A DNA stretch of 45,104 nucleotides from Collinsella sp. (GCA_019419585.1 DXZQ01000023.1:1-45104); one strand, 5' to 3'; positions 33,690 through 43,397 are shown, numbered from the stretch's first letter. Notes: a model not told the origin generated them from the sequence alone. Numbers and translations: made by a program.

Positions 33690-33753
33690 ACTGTCGCATA
33701 TGCGCCCGGGTAATAAAATGAACTCCGACTGCTGTTTCGATGAAAGGGGGCAC

Positions 33754-34590
33754 GTGCCCAGACGCATCAAGCGGGCCACCATCGTCTCGTTTACGCTCAT
33801 ACTCCTTGTTGCCGTCTGTGCGGGCGCCCTGACGTATACCGTTCGAAGCAGTTCTTCCTCCTCGAATGAAGCCGATAGAGATCTCCCGGTGCTCAAAATC
33901 GGCGTTACGGATAACGACCCCTATGTGTATGTCGATACCACGGGCGATTACGCCGGTATCGATATCGACATCGCCCGCGAGGCCTGCAAGCGTGCGGGGC
34001 TCAAGCCACAGTTTGTCGATATTGACTGGAACGATCGCGACCGGCTGCTCAAAAACGGTGATATCGATTGCCTGTGGTGTGACTATTCTCCCTGTTATCG
34101 CGAGGATAAGTATTACTGGACCGAGCCGTATCTAACCGTGACGGTCTCGGTTGCCGCCAAGAAAACGAGTGGCATCAAGTCCTTGGCACATCTCGATGGA
34201 AGTAAGACCATTGCGGTGATTGCGGGTTCGGTGAGTGAACGCCGATTGCTTGCGGGGGATCTGGGGGTCTCGTCGGACGTTCAAATCAAATCATATGGCT
34301 CTGCCGAACTCTGCAAAGCCGCTCTAGTCAAAGGGTACGTTGACTGCTGGATGGCGGATGTCCAGTCGCTTGACCGACTCGTTGCTCAGTATCCCGGCGT
34401 TTACCGTGTGTTTGCCGACAATGTTATGACGGTTGACCTGGGCGTCGCGTTTGATGACAGCTATGAAGGATCGGTCGTAAAGGATCTCAATACCGCGCTG
34501 TTCGACATGGATCGAGATGGCACGATTGACCGTATTGTGGGCAATTACAAGACAGGAGCGACGACGGGCGGGCAAGGAGGAAATTCATGA
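33754..34590 (+). CDS. Extracytoplasmic solute-binding protein (SBP family 3) with signal anchor
   Basis: 278 residues from GTG 33754, which has AAAGGGGG upstream. An N-terminal basic patch and hydrophobic stretch (about 10-30) act as signal or anchor; then a type-II periplasmic-binding fold: LKIGVTDNDPYVYVD, GDYAGIDIDIAREACKR, DIDCLWCDYSP, and IAVIAGSVSERRLL in the second lobe. No ABC permease is nearby; instead the gene overlaps the GGDEF gene by 4 nt, so the ligand probably feeds a c-di-GMP signal rather than uptake. Such proteins usually bind amino acids; the ligand here is unknown. Confidence 0.85.
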   Translation: MPRRIKRATIVSFTLILLVAVCAGALTYTVRSSSSSSNEADRDLPVLKIGVTDNDPYVYVDTTGDYAGIDIDIAREACKRAGLKPQFVDIDWNDRDRLLKNGDIDCLWCDYSPCYREDKYYWTEPYLTVTVSVAAKKTSGIKSLAHLDGSKTIAVIAGSVSERRLLAGDLGVSSDVQIKSYGSAELCKAALVKGYVDCWMADVQSLDRLVAQYPGVYRVFADNVMTVDLGVAFDDSYEGSVVKDLNTALFDMDRDGTIDRIVGNYKTGATTGGQGGNS

Positions 34591-36386
34591 CAACTGATGA
34601 GCACCGCTTGAGTCGAAAGACTCTGAACGTCATAGCTGCCAGCGTTATTGTCAGCGCCGTCTTGTTAGGCCTGTTGTATACGGTTGGAACCCATCGCTGC
34701 CTCGAAAAAACGCTTGGGTTTGGCCAAGAAACCATGGTGTTTTTGGAGAACGCTTGCGAAAAATATGACCGCTACGAACAGGGGAGAAAAACCGAGGCGA
34801 CGCACGATTTGCTCGCCGCGGTCGAATCGTTTGCGACGTTCCTGTCCTCTGATCGCGTTGAGGTTAACGACGATCTTATCGAGCAATTTGTCCATGCCGA
34901 GAACCTTTCGGGGCTGATGGTCATGGACTCCGATGGCCATATGGCTGCCCACTACGACATCGATGGTCGCGATCCGCTCATGTTGTGGCGAGATGAGTTG
35001 GCCTGTTCGCCGGTCGCATCGATGTATCAAGGTTCCAAAGTGACCTACTCAACTGTCGATGAGCGCCGTGGTGTCGTTTTTGCCGTCTGTGCTGTTCCGT
35101 ATGGCGACGGCGTTGCCCTGGCATACCGCTCACTTGTTTCCGATACGGCGGACGACTATTCATATGCCATAGCCGACGTGCTTTCGAACAGTACCTTCCA
35201 CCAGGGTCCCACGGTGCTTGTTATGGAGGATGCGGAGATTGTCTCATCCAACAGTGCCGATGCTGACGTGTCGCTCGCCCGACTCCTCACCAGCGTAGGA
35301 GTTGAGTGGAAAGACGACGGCCTGACGCGCATCGAATATCGAGGAGACGAATGGTATGCCGTGCGTGCGGCATATAAGGACTACCGCCTGTTTGCGCTAT
35401 ATCCCAAATCTGAGGTCATGTCTGACAGGATTTCATTTGTCGCCGTCGGCGTCTTGGTGTGTCTTGCGTTTTGGGTCGTGGTGCTGTTGGCTCGAAATAT
35501 CGTTGACCACCGCAATTTGGTCGAAAAGGATAAACAGCTCGGCATTATCAATGCCATAAGCGCCATCTACGATTCGACCTTCCTTTTGCATCTCGACACC
35601 CTCGAGATCGAGGGGATCAATATGTCGCCGGCGATAGCGAAAATATTTGCCGAGCACAGCGAGGCATATGACTTTTTGGACACGGTCTGCCGGGATATCG
35701 TGAGCCCCGAAAGCCGCGAAGCGGTTGTGGGACTCGTAGATATAAGTTCGCTTCGTGAACGTATGGAGGGCGTACCGTACTTGGCTGCCGAGGTGCGAGA
35801 TTGTCGAGGCGCTTGGTACTCGCTACAGGTTGTCCCCCAGCATCGCGATGAGCAAGGCCGGCTGGAGTCGGTCGTCGTGGCGACGCACAACATATCGATG
35901 GTCAAGCATGCCGAGGAGCTGTCATATCAAGACAAACTGACGGGGCTTCGCAACCGCAACTATCTTGAATCGCGCGGAGATAGCCTGGTAAACGAGGACT
36001 TGCCCGTGAGCGTGATTATGTTGGACTGCAATTATCTCAAGCGGACCAACGACATCTATGGTCACGAGATGGGGGATGAACTGCTGCGACGGACGGCGTC
36101 CGTGCTGCGGCGGGTGGCTGGTGCGGATTATCTGCCGATGCGCCTTGGCGGCGACGAGTTTTTGCTGGTTTGCCCCCATACTGACAACGAGTCTGCGCTC
36201 GGGCTGGAACAGGATCTTCGTCTCGGTCTTGCCGCGGTAAGCGATGAGGCCCTGACGGTCAGCGCATCGATTGGCGTGGCGACCGTCGAGACGGCTGGAA
36301 ATACGCTGGCCGATGTATATCGTGTCGCCGACCACAATATGTATCGGGAGAAGCGCACGGTCCACGCACAGGGTGCGGACTGCTAA
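34587..36386 (+). CDS. Membrane sensor diguanylate cyclase (GGDEF)
   Basis: 599 residues. Transmembrane segment at 13-35, an extracytoplasmic sensor region to about 280, a second segment at about 283-303, a PAS-like region (about 320-440) and a GGDEF domain starting DKLTGLRNRNYLESRGD. The active-site motif GGDEF is intact (521-525), so c-di-GMP synthesis is likely; I see no RxxD inhibitory site five residues before it. ATG overlaps the solute-binding gene stop (ATGA). No EAL or HD-GYP protein is in the window. Confidence 0.93.
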   Translation: MTTDEHRLSRKTLNVIAASVIVSAVLLGLLYTVGTHRCLEKTLGFGQETMVFLENACEKYDRYEQGRKTEATHDLLAAVESFATFLSSDRVEVNDDLIEQFVHAENLSGLMVMDSDGHMAAHYDIDGRDPLMLWRDELACSPVASMYQGSKVTYSTVDERRGVVFAVCAVPYGDGVALAYRSLVSDTADDYSYAIADVLSNSTFHQGPTVLVMEDAEIVSSNSADADVSLARLLTSVGVEWKDDGLTRIEYRGDEWYAVRAAYKDYRLFALYPKSEVMSDRISFVAVGVLVCLAFWVVVLLARNIVDHRNLVEKDKQLGIINAISAIYDSTFLLHLDTLEIEGINMSPAIAKIFAEHSEAYDFLDTVCRDIVSPESREAVVGLVDISSLRERMEGVPYLAAEVRDCRGAWYSLQVVPQHRDEQGRLESVVVATHNISMVKHAEELSYQDKLTGLRNRNYLESRGDSLVNEDLPVSVIMLDCNYLKRTNDIYGHEMGDELLRRTASVLRRVAGADYLPMRLGGDEFLLVCPHTDNESALGLEQDLRLGLAAVSDEALTVSASIGVATVETAGNTLADVYRVADHNMYREKRTVHAQGADC

Positions 36387-36499
36387 TCTTGCCCCCGCGA
36401 GTCCATGCATCGTAGGATGTTGAATCGGTGCTTGCGATAATAAGTCGGCCCAGGCGGGGATAATAGACGTCTGAAATTTCTTTCTGAGAGGGGATCTCA

Positions 36500-36763
36500 A
36501 TGATTAGTTTTGACTACAAGCCGCAGGGTGTATGCTCTCGCAATATTCACCTCAATCTCTCTGACGATGGCAGCAAGGTGCTGGGCGTTGAGTTTACCGG
36601 CGGCTGTGACGGCAATCTCAAGGCAATCTCCAAGTTAGTCGAGGGTGCTCCTGCCGATCGCGTAATCGAGGTTCTCGCCGGTAATACCTGCGGTATGAAA
36701 AAGACCTCTTGCGCCGATCAACTTACGCGCGCTATCGAGGCCGCTCGCGCCGAGATCGCCTAA
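36500..36763 (+). CDS. TSCPD-domain protein (TIGR03905-like)
   Basis: 87 residues. YKPQGVCSRNIHLNLSDDG, VEFTGGCDGNLKAISKLVEG and GNTCGMKKTSCADQLTRAI match the small TSCPD family, which resembles the C-terminal domain of vitamin B12-dependent ribonucleotide reductase. The conserved Cys pattern (C12, C34, C64, C70 approximately) suggests metal or redox function, but the role is unknown. ATG after GAGAGGGG. Its stop overlaps the next start (TAATG). Confidence 0.85.
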   Translation: MISFDYKPQGVCSRNIHLNLSDDGSKVLGVEFTGGCDGNLKAISKLVEGAPADRVIEVLAGNTCGMKKTSCADQLTRAIEAARAEIA

Positions 36764-37974
36764 TGGGTATCGCCGACCACATCAAGAATGGAATATCGCG
36801 CCGTGGCTTTGTGCTCGGCGGTGCTGCCGCGGGCGCTGCCACGGTGCTTGCCGGTTGCTCGAAAAAAACGGGCACCAGCGACGATGCCGCCGGCGAGCCG
36901 CAGGTTATCAAGGACGATTCGAAGATTGTCTCGATCACTGATGAGTACGAAGCTGTTGATATCGATCTTGAGCCGGCGGCGTCGTGGACGCTGCCGCTGG
37001 GCACGCTGCTGTACTACTGCGATGGCGACTACGCCGCCGCGATGATGGCGCCTGCTTCTGCCCTGCATGCCAATACGCTTGGTGTGCTCAACCTGGGCGA
37101 TGGCTCGCTTACCACACTTATCGAGGATCCTATCGAGGGCACGGGATATGCTTTTTACGATGTCCGTGCCGGCGATGGCGTGTTTGCGTGGGTTGAGATG
37201 AACTTTGCCAATTCATCGTGGAAGCTCTACGCTCAAAATCTGTCGGGCGCTTCGCTCTCTGGCGACGTGGCTGAGCTCGATCGAGGTGGCAAGGACTATG
37301 ATCCGCCCCTGTTTACGGCGTTCGGGTCATCGGTCATCTGGTATAAAATGCCTTCGGCAGGCGGCAATAAAACGAGTAGTGATTCGTTTTGCTATCGTCG
37401 CTCGCTTGATGAATCCAAGGCCGAGGTAATTTGGAAATCGATGGGCCGCTTTGCATCGGCCCCGCGCGCGAGCGACGGCATTTTGACCATCTCGCCGCGT
37501 GTCCGCAACGACGAAGGCGTCTACTACGGCATAACGGCAATCGATCTGACCGATGGCAACAACACCAAACGTGCCCAGCTAGTCCTTCCCTCGTCAGTCT
37601 CGCCTTTCGAGGCCGTATATATGGGCGATACCTTCGTGTTTTCTATCGAGGCGACCTATAGTGGCGTGGGCAGCCTGGGCAACATGGGCACGTATATCGG
37701 TAATGAGGGAGGGCCATACCTCTTTCTGTCCCGCGAGCCGCTCGCATGTGCTGCCGGCAAGAAGAATAAATATCTCGTTAAGGTACAGGCATCGCATTTT
37801 CTCATCGACACCTCTGCCAAGACCTATGGCTCGCTGTTGTCGCCCGACCGCGCTTTGGAATATGGCGATTATCCAGCTACGGCGGGAAAATCGGACTCAT
37901 TCCTTACGTACGCCACGGTGCGCAACAGCCAGGGTATACCCGAGACGGTCACCGCACGCCTATTCTCTCTTTAA
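36763..37974 (+). CDS. Tat-exported lipoprotein, beta-propeller-like, function unknown
   Basis: 403 residues. Twin-arginine signal ISRRGFVLGG (Arg13-Arg14) with a lipobox LAGC (Cys32). The mature part has repeated blocks of strands, e.g. TLLYYCDGDYAAAMM, FAWVEMNFANSSWKLYAQNL, SSVIWYKMP, GVYYGITAIDLTDGN, TFVFSIEATYSG, like a degenerate beta-propeller. No catalytic motif seen. Start ATG 36763 shares a base with the TSCPD stop codon, so it is coupled to that gene; the earlier in-frame start at 36709 lies inside it and is less likely. Confidence 0.8.
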   Translation: MGIADHIKNGISRRGFVLGGAAAGAATVLAGCSKKTGTSDDAAGEPQVIKDDSKIVSITDEYEAVDIDLEPAASWTLPLGTLLYYCDGDYAAAMMAPASALHANTLGVLNLGDGSLTTLIEDPIEGTGYAFYDVRAGDGVFAWVEMNFANSSWKLYAQNLSGASLSGDVAELDRGGKDYDPPLFTAFGSSVIWYKMPSAGGNKTSSDSFCYRRSLDESKAEVIWKSMGRFASAPRASDGILTISPRVRNDEGVYYGITAIDLTDGNNTKRAQLVLPSSVSPFEAVYMGDTFVFSIEATYSGVGSLGNMGTYIGNEGGPYLFLSREPLACAAGKKNKYLVKVQASHFLIDTSAKTYGSLLSPDRALEYGDYPATAGKSDSFLTYATVRNSQGIPETVTARLFSL

Positions 37975-38127
37975 GCTTAGAGGGGTTAAAAAGGCGCCAA
38001 CAGGGGAATAAACGCGTTGTAATTGTGAGTACCGCCCGCCGAGCTGCCGCGTCATAGTGGCATCCGGCGGGCTCAGGTGCGTTAAAATGGGCTTGTTCTT
38101 AGCTGATTGAGACAGGGGGGCCGTGTT

Positions 38128-38850
38128 ATGGCTTCAGATGCAAAAAAGATTCTGCTGGTCGAGGATGAGAAGGCAATCCGTGACGCCGTCGCTGCCTATC
38201 TCGAGCGCGAAGGCTACTGGGTTGTGGGTGTCGGCGACGGCCAGTCCGCGATCGAGGAGTTCGAGAAGCATCAGTTTGACCTGGTCGTGCTCGACCTTAT
38301 GCTCCCCAAGATCCCCGGCGAGCGCGTTTGCCGCACCATTCGCGATACCTCGGATGTCCCCATCATCATGCTGACTGCCAAGGGCGAGATCGAGGACCGT
38401 ATTATCGGTCTTGAGCTCGGCGCCGACGACTATCTGATCAAGCCGTTCTCGCCGCGCGAGCTTGTCGCGCGCGTACGCGCCTTGTTCCGCCGTGCCCATC
38501 AGGCCGACGAGCCAGCCGTCGAGGTACTCGACTTCGGCGATCTGGTCATCGATATCTCGGGCCACAAGATTTTGGTCGAGGGCAAGGAAGTCGACCTGAC
38601 GGCTTCCGAGTTTAAGCTGCTCACCACGCTTGCCCGTCACCCCGGTCGCGTCTACAACCGCATGGAGCTGGTCGAGAAGGTGCTCGGCTACGACTTTGAG
38701 GGCTATGAGCGCACCATCGATAGCCACGTGAAGAACCTTCGCGCCAAGCTGGGCGATGATCCCAAGAAGCCCAAGTGGCTCTACACCGTCCACGGTGTCG
38801 GCTATCGCTTCGAGGCTCCGGCCAAGACCGATAAGTCGGACGAGAAATAG
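38128..38850 (+). CDS. OmpR/PhoB-family response regulator
   Basis: 240 residues. Receiver domain with Glu12-Asp13, phospho-acceptor Asp56 (VVLDLMLP), Thr in MLTAKG and Lys in LIKPFSP; winged-helix effector with LTASEFKLLTTLARHPGRVYNR and the C-terminal TVHGVGYRFEAP. ATG 38128 after a G-rich ribosome site. The histidine kinase follows by 11 nt. The 153-nt gap upstream has a TTAAAAT -10-like box near 38083. Confidence 0.95.
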   Translation: MASDAKKILLVEDEKAIRDAVAAYLEREGYWVVGVGDGQSAIEEFEKHQFDLVVLDLMLPKIPGERVCRTIRDTSDVPIIMLTAKGEIEDRIIGLELGADDYLIKPFSPRELVARVRALFRRAHQADEPAVEVLDFGDLVIDISGHKILVEGKEVDLTASEFKLLTTLARHPGRVYNRMELVEKVLGYDFEGYERTIDSHVKNLRAKLGDDPKKPKWLYTVHGVGYRFEAPAKTDKSDEK

Positions 38851-38861
38851 GGAAATCACAT

Positions 38862-40427
38862 ATGACACCTGCGCGCTTTGAAATCGGACAAAAGCACAAG
38901 CAGGAGAGCGAGGCGGGTTCCAAGGCTAGTTGGAACACGCCTCGTTCCGATTCACGACCAACGATGAGCTATCCCTCGCGCATGGCACTTGCTTTTGCTC
39001 TGACATCGCTCATGACGGTATTGGTGCTGGTGGGCGTGGTCTCTGTTGTGTGGGGCACGGTCTTTTCGGATTACACGCGTTCCAATATCGTCGAAATCGC
39101 AAATTCCGCTGCCGAAAAGCTTGCGACGTCGTATGAGGAAAACGGCAATTGGACTGCGGGCGAGCTACGTACGGTCGCGACATCGAGTTTGGTGTCCGAC
39201 GACCTGAGTATGCAGGTCGTCAACAAGAAAGGCGTTGTCGTTTATGATGACTCATGGCCTTCGGCAAGCGCGACCGCCGATGTGCGCGAGAATGAATCGC
39301 CGTCGAGCAGCTCGAGCGGGAAAAAAGCATCGCATAGTCCGGTCTCGTCGGCTCCCACCGGCTCCGATAGCGTTGCAAACGTCGAAATCATAACGTCTTC
39401 CGGCGAGCATGTCGGACAAGTAAAGCTGTGGGCCATCGGCTCCGATGCCTTGCTCACCAAGGCAGATTCTGCGTTTAGGGAGAAGACCTTTAACGCCATG
39501 GCCCTTGCTGCGGTTGTTGCAGTTTGCATTTCGGTCGTTATCGGATCACTCGTGTCGCGCATGCTCACCAAGCCGATTCACCGTATTACCAGCACGGCCA
39601 AGCAAATTCGCGATGGCGATCTGTCTGCTCGTACGGGCTTGCGCGGCGATGACGAGATTGATCAGCTGGGTGAGACCTTCGATGAGATGGCCACTTCGCT
39701 CGAGAAGGATATGAAATACGAGAAACGTTTGACCTCGGACGTGGCTCACGAACTTCGTACTCCGCTTATGGCCATGCTCGCAACGGTCGAGGCCATGCAG
39801 GATGGCGTATATCCTACCGACGATGAGCACTTGGAGACTGTTGCTTCCGAGACGCGTCGCCTGGCTCGTCTGGTGCAGCAGATGCTCGACCTGTCGCGCA
39901 TGGAAAACAGCACGGCTCCGCTCAACCTTGAGCCGGTGGACATGGTTCCTTTCGTGCGTTCCATCGTCAATGCCCAGGAGCGCCTGTTTGTCGACCGCGA
40001 TCTGCGCTTGCGCTTTGCTGACGAGACCCAAGGTCACGACGATGTCGTCGAAGCCGATCCCGACATGATCACACAATGCGTCATCAATCTCATGAGCAAC
40101 GCCATGCGCTACACCCCCGAGGGCGGTTGGGTCGTGGTGTCGGTGCTTAGTGACCGCAAACACGTCAGCGTCGCCGTTTCTGATACCGGCATCGGTATTG
40201 CCAAGGATGACTTGTCGCGCATCTTCGGCCGTTTTTGGCGCGCCGATGCCAGCCGTGCCCGTGAGGCGGGCGGTCTGGGCGTGGGCCTCGCCGTGACTAA
40301 ACAGATCGTCGAGCGACATCATGGCTACATTTCCGTGGAGTCGGAGCTTGGAAAGGGTACGACTTTTACGATTCATCTGCCTCGCGAGCACACGGCGGAC
40401 GCGGCATCTACTACAATGGAGCACTAG
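38862..40427 (+). CDS. Membrane sensor histidine kinase
   Basis: 521 residues. Two membrane segments (about 41-66 and 211-231) enclose an extracytoplasmic sensor with a Ser-rich stretch (147-170). HAMP at about 232-285; H-box SDVAHELRTPL (His296); N-box INLMSNAMRYT; G1 DTGIGI; G2 GLGVGLAV. It is the partner of the preceding regulator. The N-terminal 35 residues are hydrophilic, longer than usual. Signal unknown. Confidence 0.94.
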   Translation: MTPARFEIGQKHKQESEAGSKASWNTPRSDSRPTMSYPSRMALAFALTSLMTVLVLVGVVSVVWGTVFSDYTRSNIVEIANSAAEKLATSYEENGNWTAGELRTVATSSLVSDDLSMQVVNKKGVVVYDDSWPSASATADVRENESPSSSSSGKKASHSPVSSAPTGSDSVANVEIITSSGEHVGQVKLWAIGSDALLTKADSAFREKTFNAMALAAVVAVCISVVIGSLVSRMLTKPIHRITSTAKQIRDGDLSARTGLRGDDEIDQLGETFDEMATSLEKDMKYEKRLTSDVAHELRTPLMAMLATVEAMQDGVYPTDDEHLETVASETRRLARLVQQMLDLSRMENSTAPLNLEPVDMVPFVRSIVNAQERLFVDRDLRLRFADETQGHDDVVEADPDMITQCVINLMSNAMRYTPEGGWVVVSVLSDRKHVSVAVSDTGIGIAKDDLSRIFGRFWRADASRAREAGGLGVGLAVTKQIVERHHGYISVESELGKGTTFTIHLPREHTADAASTTMEH

Positions 40428-40536
40428 CTTTTCGCTATTCGGTGAAGGAGGGGTTTCGTCCCTGCCGCTCCGAGTTTGTGAAAACGTGCGGGAAAGAACC
40501 CGCATTACTGTCGTATTTTGGTAAGGAGTGACTCAC

Positions 40537-41424
40537 GTGACAACGATGGAGCGTCGTCCGGATTCCCGTGGCAAGGTTCGTGATATCTACGATGCCGGTG
40601 AAAACCTGCTGATGGTCGCCACCGACCGCATTTCTGCGTTCGACTTCATTCTTCCCGACGAGATTCCGTTTAAGGGAGAGGTGCTCAATCGCATCTCGGC
40701 ATTCTGGTTCGATAAGTTTGCCGACATCGTCCCCAACCATCTCGTTTCCATCGACCCGGCGGATTTCCCCGAGGAGTTTGCTGAGTATCGTGACTACCTC
40801 GCCGGCCGCGCCATGCTGGTTAAGAAGGCCCAGACGATTCCCATCGAGTGCATCGTCCGCGGCTATCTGACCGGCTCGGGCAAGAAGACCTACGACGAGA
40901 ACGGAACCGTCTGTGGCATCCAGCTGCCTGAGGGCCTAACCGAGGCCTCCAAGCTTCCCGAGCCGCTGTTCACCCCGTCCACGAAGGCCGAGATCGGTGA
41001 TCACGACGAGAATATCTCGTTTGAGCGTTGTTGCGAGATCGTTGGCGAGGACATCGCCACGCAGATTCGCGATCTGTCTCTCAAGATCTACAAGGCTGCT
41101 GCCGAGTATGCAGCGACTCGTGGCATCATCATTGCCGACACCAAGTTCGAGTTTGGTGTTATTGATGGCAAGGTCACGCTGATCGACGAGTGCCTCACGC
41201 CCGACTCCAGCCGTTTCTGGCCTGCTGCCAGCTACGAGGAGGGCAAGATCCAGCCTAGCTACGACAAGCAATTCGTCCGCAATTGGCTCAAGGCCAACTG
41301 GGATATGACGGGGGAGACCCCGCACCTGCCCGCCGAGGTCATCGATGGCACGTCCGAGCGCTATCGCGAGGCCTTCCAGATCATCACGGGCTCCCAGTTC
41401 ACAAGCATGAAGGAGAACGCATAA
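40537..41424 (+). CDS. purC: Phosphoribosylaminoimidazole-succinocarboxamide synthase
   Basis: 295 residues. SAICAR synthetase: RGKVRDIYDAGENLLMVATD and DRISAFDFILPDEIPFKG at the ATP site, ECIVRGYLTGSG, and IIADTKFEFGV near the C-terminus are diagnostic. I take GTG 40537, 8 nt behind AAGGAG; the alternative GTG at 40528 overlaps that site. The 109-nt gap after the kinase has a small hairpin (TGCGGG-AAAGAA-CCCGCA) but no riboswitch I recognise. purB lies 7 kb upstream. Confidence 0.95.
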   Translation: MTTMERRPDSRGKVRDIYDAGENLLMVATDRISAFDFILPDEIPFKGEVLNRISAFWFDKFADIVPNHLVSIDPADFPEEFAEYRDYLAGRAMLVKKAQTIPIECIVRGYLTGSGKKTYDENGTVCGIQLPEGLTEASKLPEPLFTPSTKAEIGDHDENISFERCCEIVGEDIATQIRDLSLKIYKAAAEYAATRGIIIADTKFEFGVIDGKVTLIDECLTPDSSRFWPAASYEEGKIQPSYDKQFVRNWLKANWDMTGETPHLPAEVIDGTSERYREAFQIITGSQFTSMKENA

Positions 41425-42000
41425 GTGAGTACCCGTAGCGCCACGAACAAGCGCACGCAATCCCACGAGGTTACCGGGGTTGCGCGCAAGTCCGCCGCAT
41501 CTGCTAAGCCCGCCCGTCAGGCAGCGAGCTCTGTCCGCGTCGTGCCAGCATCATCCAAGGCACGCCGCAAAGAGCTCGAGAAGGGTGAAAACCTGGACGG
41601 CCTTTCCAAGGAGGAGAAGCGCGCCCGCAAGGCCAAGCAGCGTGCTCGCGAGGATCGTATCTACACGGTGTCGAATATTCTTCTCAAGCAGGATGAGGAC
41701 TACACCAAGCGCCGCCGTATTTGGTGGGCTGTGCTCGCTATCGGCATGGTGCTCGTCGTGGCAATTGGGGCCTCGCTCTACTTCGCTCCCGGCGGCACGG
41801 TGTCCAGTCCCGTCCAGATGGTCGGCATCGTTTTGTCCTATGTCATCATTCTGGGTGACTTTATCTACGACTTCGTTCGTATTCGTCCCCTGCGCAACAT
41901 GTACCGCACGCAGGCCGAGGGCATGTCCGAGAACAAGCTCAACGCTCTTATTGAGCGCGCGGCTGCCGAGGAGGACACGAAGGCCTCCAAGAAGAAGTAG
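41425..42000 (+). CDS. Two-pass membrane protein with long basic N-terminus
   Basis: 191 residues. The first 100 are Lys/Arg/Ala-rich with a probable coiled helix (KEEKRARKAKQRARED); two transmembrane segments follow (about 100-120 and 132-152), then a charged helix. The layout recalls actinobacterial DUF3043 proteins, without certainty. GTG start directly after the purC stop, so it is in the purC operon. Confidence 0.75.
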   Translation: MSTRSATNKRTQSHEVTGVARKSAASAKPARQAASSVRVVPASSKARRKELEKGENLDGLSKEEKRARKAKQRAREDRIYTVSNILLKQDEDYTKRRRIWWAVLAIGMVLVVAIGASLYFAPGGTVSSPVQMVGIVLSYVIILGDFIYDFVRIRPLRNMYRTQAEGMSENKLNALIERAAAEEDTKASKKK

Positions 42001-42033
42001 CGCTTGTATCCATACTTATCGCTAAGATATAAG

Positions 42034-42060
42034 GCGCGTCGTTTTTGCGGCGCGCTTTTT
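42034..42060 (+). terminator. Terminator of the purC operon
   Basis: GCGCGTCG, loop TTTTTG, CGGCGCGC with one G-U pair, then TTTTT. Confidence 0.8.
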
Positions 42061-42088
42061 ACTGTTCTATAGATAGATGGAGTGGCAC

Positions 42089-43369
42089 ATGATTCGAGCT
42101 GCCCTGACGGTCGAAGAAGCTCTGGAGGGCATGAAGGCCCTGGAGCCCAAGATTAAAAACTATGCGCGTCTGGTTGTCCGCAAGGGCGTAAACGTCAAGC
42201 CCGGCCAGGAGGTTGTCGTTCAGTCTCCGGTCGAGTGCGCGCCTTTTGCCCGCGTGGTGGTCGCGGAGGCTTATGCCGCCGGCGCTGGCCACGTGACGGT
42301 CATTTGGGCCGATGATGCCGTGACGAGGCTCACGTACGAGCATGTCGATAAAAGCTATTTTGAGCAGACGCCCGAGTGGAAGCGCATGCAGCTGGATTCC
42401 CTGGCCCAGGATGGTGCCTGCTTTGTCTTTATCGAGGGGGCTGATCCTGCGGCCCTCAAGGGCATCGATCCAGCCAAGCCGGCCGCGGCATCCAAGGCGA
42501 GGAATACGCAATGCAAAGTTTTCCGCCGTGGACTGGATTACAACATCAATCCGTGGTGCATCGCCGGCGCTCCGGTCGTGGCTTGGGCGCACGAGGTGTT
42601 CCCGGGAGACGCCGATGAGGTTGCAATCTATAAGCTGTGGAATGCGATTCTGCACACCGCGCGCGCCGATGGCCAGGACCCAGAGAGCGACTGGGAACTC
42701 CATGACGCCGCATTCGAAAAGAACCTGCGTTTTCTGAACGACAATCGTTTCGACTACCTGCATTACGCCGCGGCAAATGGAACCGATCTGACGATTGGCA
42801 TGACGAAAGGTCACGAGTGGGCCGGCGGTAAGGGCAAGACGCCCGAAGGGCACCCCTTCTTCCCCAACATTCCCACCGAGGAAGTCTTCACTTCGCCCGA
42901 TCGCATGCGCGCCGACGGTATCGTGTACTCGGCCATGCCGCTCATCCACCATGGCAATAAGGTCGACGATTTTTGGATTAAGTTCGAGGGCGGCCGCGTA
43001 GTGGACTACGATGCCCGTGTGGGCAAGGCAACGCTCGCAAGCATCATCGATACTGACGAGGGCGCTGCTCACCTGGGAGAGGTCGCGCTCATCTCCAAGA
43101 ACACGCCGATCCGCGAAAGTGGCGTACTGTTCTACGATACGCTCTATGACGAGAACGCTAGCTGCCATCTCGCGCTAGGTGTCGGTTTCCCCGAATGCAT
43201 CGAGGGTGGGTATGACATGTCCAAGGAAGAGCTCCTGGAGCATGGCGTTAACGTCTCGAGCACGCACGTCGATTTTATGATTGGCACGGACGATATCGAT
43301 ATTACGGGCATTACGCCTGATGGACGTGAAGTTGTGATTTTCCAGAACGGCCAATGGAGTTGGGAATAG
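42089..43369 (+). CDS. M29-family metalloaminopeptidase
   Basis: 426 residues, like AmpS/aminopeptidase T. Removes N-terminal residues from peptides in the cytosol with a two-metal site. Likely ligands: Glu in PTEEVFTSPD, Glu in AAHLGEVALI, His in CHLALGVGFP, and His and Asp in SSTHVDFMIG. ATG 42089 with GGAG at 6 nt; the ATG at 42077 overlaps that site. The 3' end carries the -35 box of the tRNA-Lys promoter. Confidence 0.95.
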   Translation: MIRAALTVEEALEGMKALEPKIKNYARLVVRKGVNVKPGQEVVVQSPVECAPFARVVVAEAYAAGAGHVTVIWADDAVTRLTYEHVDKSYFEQTPEWKRMQLDSLAQDGACFVFIEGADPAALKGIDPAKPAAASKARNTQCKVFRRGLDYNINPWCIAGAPVVAWAHEVFPGDADEVAIYKLWNAILHTARADGQDPESDWELHDAAFEKNLRFLNDNRFDYLHYAAANGTDLTIGMTKGHEWAGGKGKTPEGHPFFPNIPTEEVFTSPDRMRADGIVYSAMPLIHHGNKVDDFWIKFEGGRVVDYDARVGKATLASIIDTDEGAAHLGEVALISKNTPIRESGVLFYDTLYDENASCHLALGVGFPECIEGGYDMSKEELLEHGVNVSSTHVDFMIGTDDIDITGITPDGREVVIFQNGQWSWE

Positions 43370-43388
43370 TCCCAGACCGTGGTACAAT
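43360..43388 (+). promoter_or_regulatory. tRNA-Lys promoter
   Basis: TTGGGA (43360-43365), 17-nt spacer, TACAAT (43383-43388), 9 nt before the tRNA. Confidence 0.65.
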
Positions 43389-43397
43389 GCCACCCGC

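Noticed and set aside
40428..40536. Riboswitch before purC
   Set aside because: The leader has one small hairpin but none of the conserved cores of purine, ZTP or PRPP riboswitches that I can recognise.
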